Origin: Streptacidiphilus sp. PB12-B1b
Lineage (GTDB): Bacteria > Actinomycetota > Actinomycetes > Streptomycetales > Streptomycetaceae
NCBI RefSeq assembly: GCF_014084125.1
Contig: NZ_CP048405.1
Coordinates: 3,844,001-3,908,000, forward strand
DNA: 64,000 nt
Direction of reading: 5' to 3'
Shown here: piece after piece, positions 63,319 through 64,000 of the stretch
How positions within the stretch are numbered: the stretch's first letter is position 1
How the letters are laid out: each line of letters starts with the position of its first letter
Notes under the pieces: generated by a model
The model's input: only the letters and a program-made list of their open reading frames with translations
Told to the model about the DNA's origin: nothing
Database searches by the model: none
Made by a program: the position numbers and the translations under genes

Positions 63319-64000
63319 TCAGGGCCGCGTGTTCATCCGGGCGGCGAAGATGATGATGTCGTCCTCCTGGTCGTTGCCGAAGGTCTCCAGCAGAGCGGTG
63401 CAGAGGGCATCGGGCTCGGCGGGCCCGTCGGCCACGGCGCGCCTGAGCGTGTCGAGGCGATCGACGATGTCGCTTGTACGGGTTTCGATCAGTCCGTCGG
63501 TGATCATCACCAGACGTCCGCCGGGGGCGATGGCATGGGCGGTGGCTGTCGGCTGAGGCAGCCCCAAGCCCAGCAGCGGCCCGTGGCCGCGCAGCTGGGT
63601 CGCCTCCCCGTCGGGGCTGACCAGCAGCGGCGGCAGGTGCCCGCCGTTGGCCAGGTGGATGCGGTCGTTGCCGGGTTCCAGCAGGGCGATGCACACGGTC
63701 GCCGTCCAGCCGGGCTGGTGTTGGACCAGGAGGTGGTCCAGACGCTCCAGCAGCGTGTGCGGGGGGTGGCCCTCGGCGGCGTAGGCGCGCAGGGCGTGGC
63801 GCAGCTCGCCCATGACGACGGCGGCCTGGAGCGAGTGGCCGGCCACGTCGCCGACCGCCAGCAGCAGACCGGCCGGGGTGTGGACGGCCTCGTAGAAGTC
63901 GCCGCCGATCTCGGTCTGGGAGGCGGAGGCCAGGTACCGCACGGCCAGTTCCACGCCGGGGGTGTCCGGCAGCCGGTCAGGGAGAAAGGTGCGCTGGAGG
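63319..64000 (-). CDS. SpoIIE-type PP2C phosphatase (partial)
   Basis: The C-terminal 226 residues are present; the N-terminus, with any sensor domain, lies beyond the right edge. Metal motifs: IGGDFYEAV (Glu in place of the more usual Asp), LLAVGDVAGHSLQAAVVM, and EDDIIIFAAR at the end. It should dephosphorylate a STAS antagonist. It is the third such phosphatase in the window. Confidence 0.87.
   Translation of the reverse strand, partial: LQRTFLPDRLPDTPGVELAVRYLASASQTEIGGDFYEAVHTPAGLLLAVGDVAGHSLQAAVVMGELRHALRAYAAEGHPPHTLLERLDHLLVQHQPGWTATVCIALLEPGNDRIHLANGGHLPPLLVSPDGEATQLRGHGPLLGLGLPQPTATAHAIAPGGRLVMITDGLIETRTSDIVDRLDTLRRAVADGPAEPDALCTALLETFGNDQEDDIIIFAARMNTRP

Overview
The window is a very GC-rich stretch of an actinomycete chromosome, most likely a Streptomycetaceae-type organism. 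The signs are frequent GTG/TTG starts, tightly overlapping ATGA/GTGA gene junctions, an AfsR-type SARP regulator, four GAF-ANTAR proteins, a pair of DasR-type operators and a single TTA leucine codon. No rRNA, tRNA, insertion sequence, prophage or CRISPR array was seen. Both ends cut through genes: an FAD monooxygenase on the left and a SpoIIE-type phosphatase on the right.

Region 1 (1-9.7 kb) has four parts. First comes a divergent FAD monooxygenase/TetR pair with two exact, mutually inverted tetO-like operators. Next is an exported redox/metal group: a cupredoxin lipoprotein, two Tat-type ferritin-like proteins and a TatA protein. Then come a large SARP with G-heavy codon use, a quinone-oxidoreductase-like enzyme behind an AT-rich palindrome, and two small genes, one exported and one cysteine-rich.

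Region 2 (9.9-22.5 kb) holds a compact peptide-maturation-like locus on the minus strand: a 31-residue peptide ending in a Cys-Gly-Cys motif, a PqqD-like/M50 membrane metalloprotease and a TPR protein. An FAD monooxygenase, a polysaccharide-deacetylase homologue that has lost metal ligands, and a secreted chitin-binding 3D-domain protein behind tandem DasR-type sites follow. A TetR/aldo-keto reductase pair and a PMT-type glycosyltransferase close the region.

Region 3 (22.5-64 kb) is dominated by stress physiology and partner-switching signalling. It has four STAS proteins, three SpoIIE-type phosphatases, two HATPase (anti-sigma-type) proteins, an RsbQ/RsbP pair and four GAF-ANTAR proteins, but no sigma factor gene. 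Interleaved are likely effectors: large-subunit catalase, hemerythrin-like protein, CsbD-like protein, slipin, HtpX, DUF3618/holin-like and DUF1003 membrane proteins, GlgX, transketolase-transaldolase, phosphoketolase and a frameshifted zinc dehydrogenase. Several effectors are preceded by GnnT-N14-16-GGGTA-type (sigma-B-like) promoter candidates. This suggests a general-stress island whose sigma factor is encoded elsewhere.

Start codons were chosen from ribosome binding sites and family starts; uncertain ones are stated. All functional assignments come from reading motifs, not from database searches.
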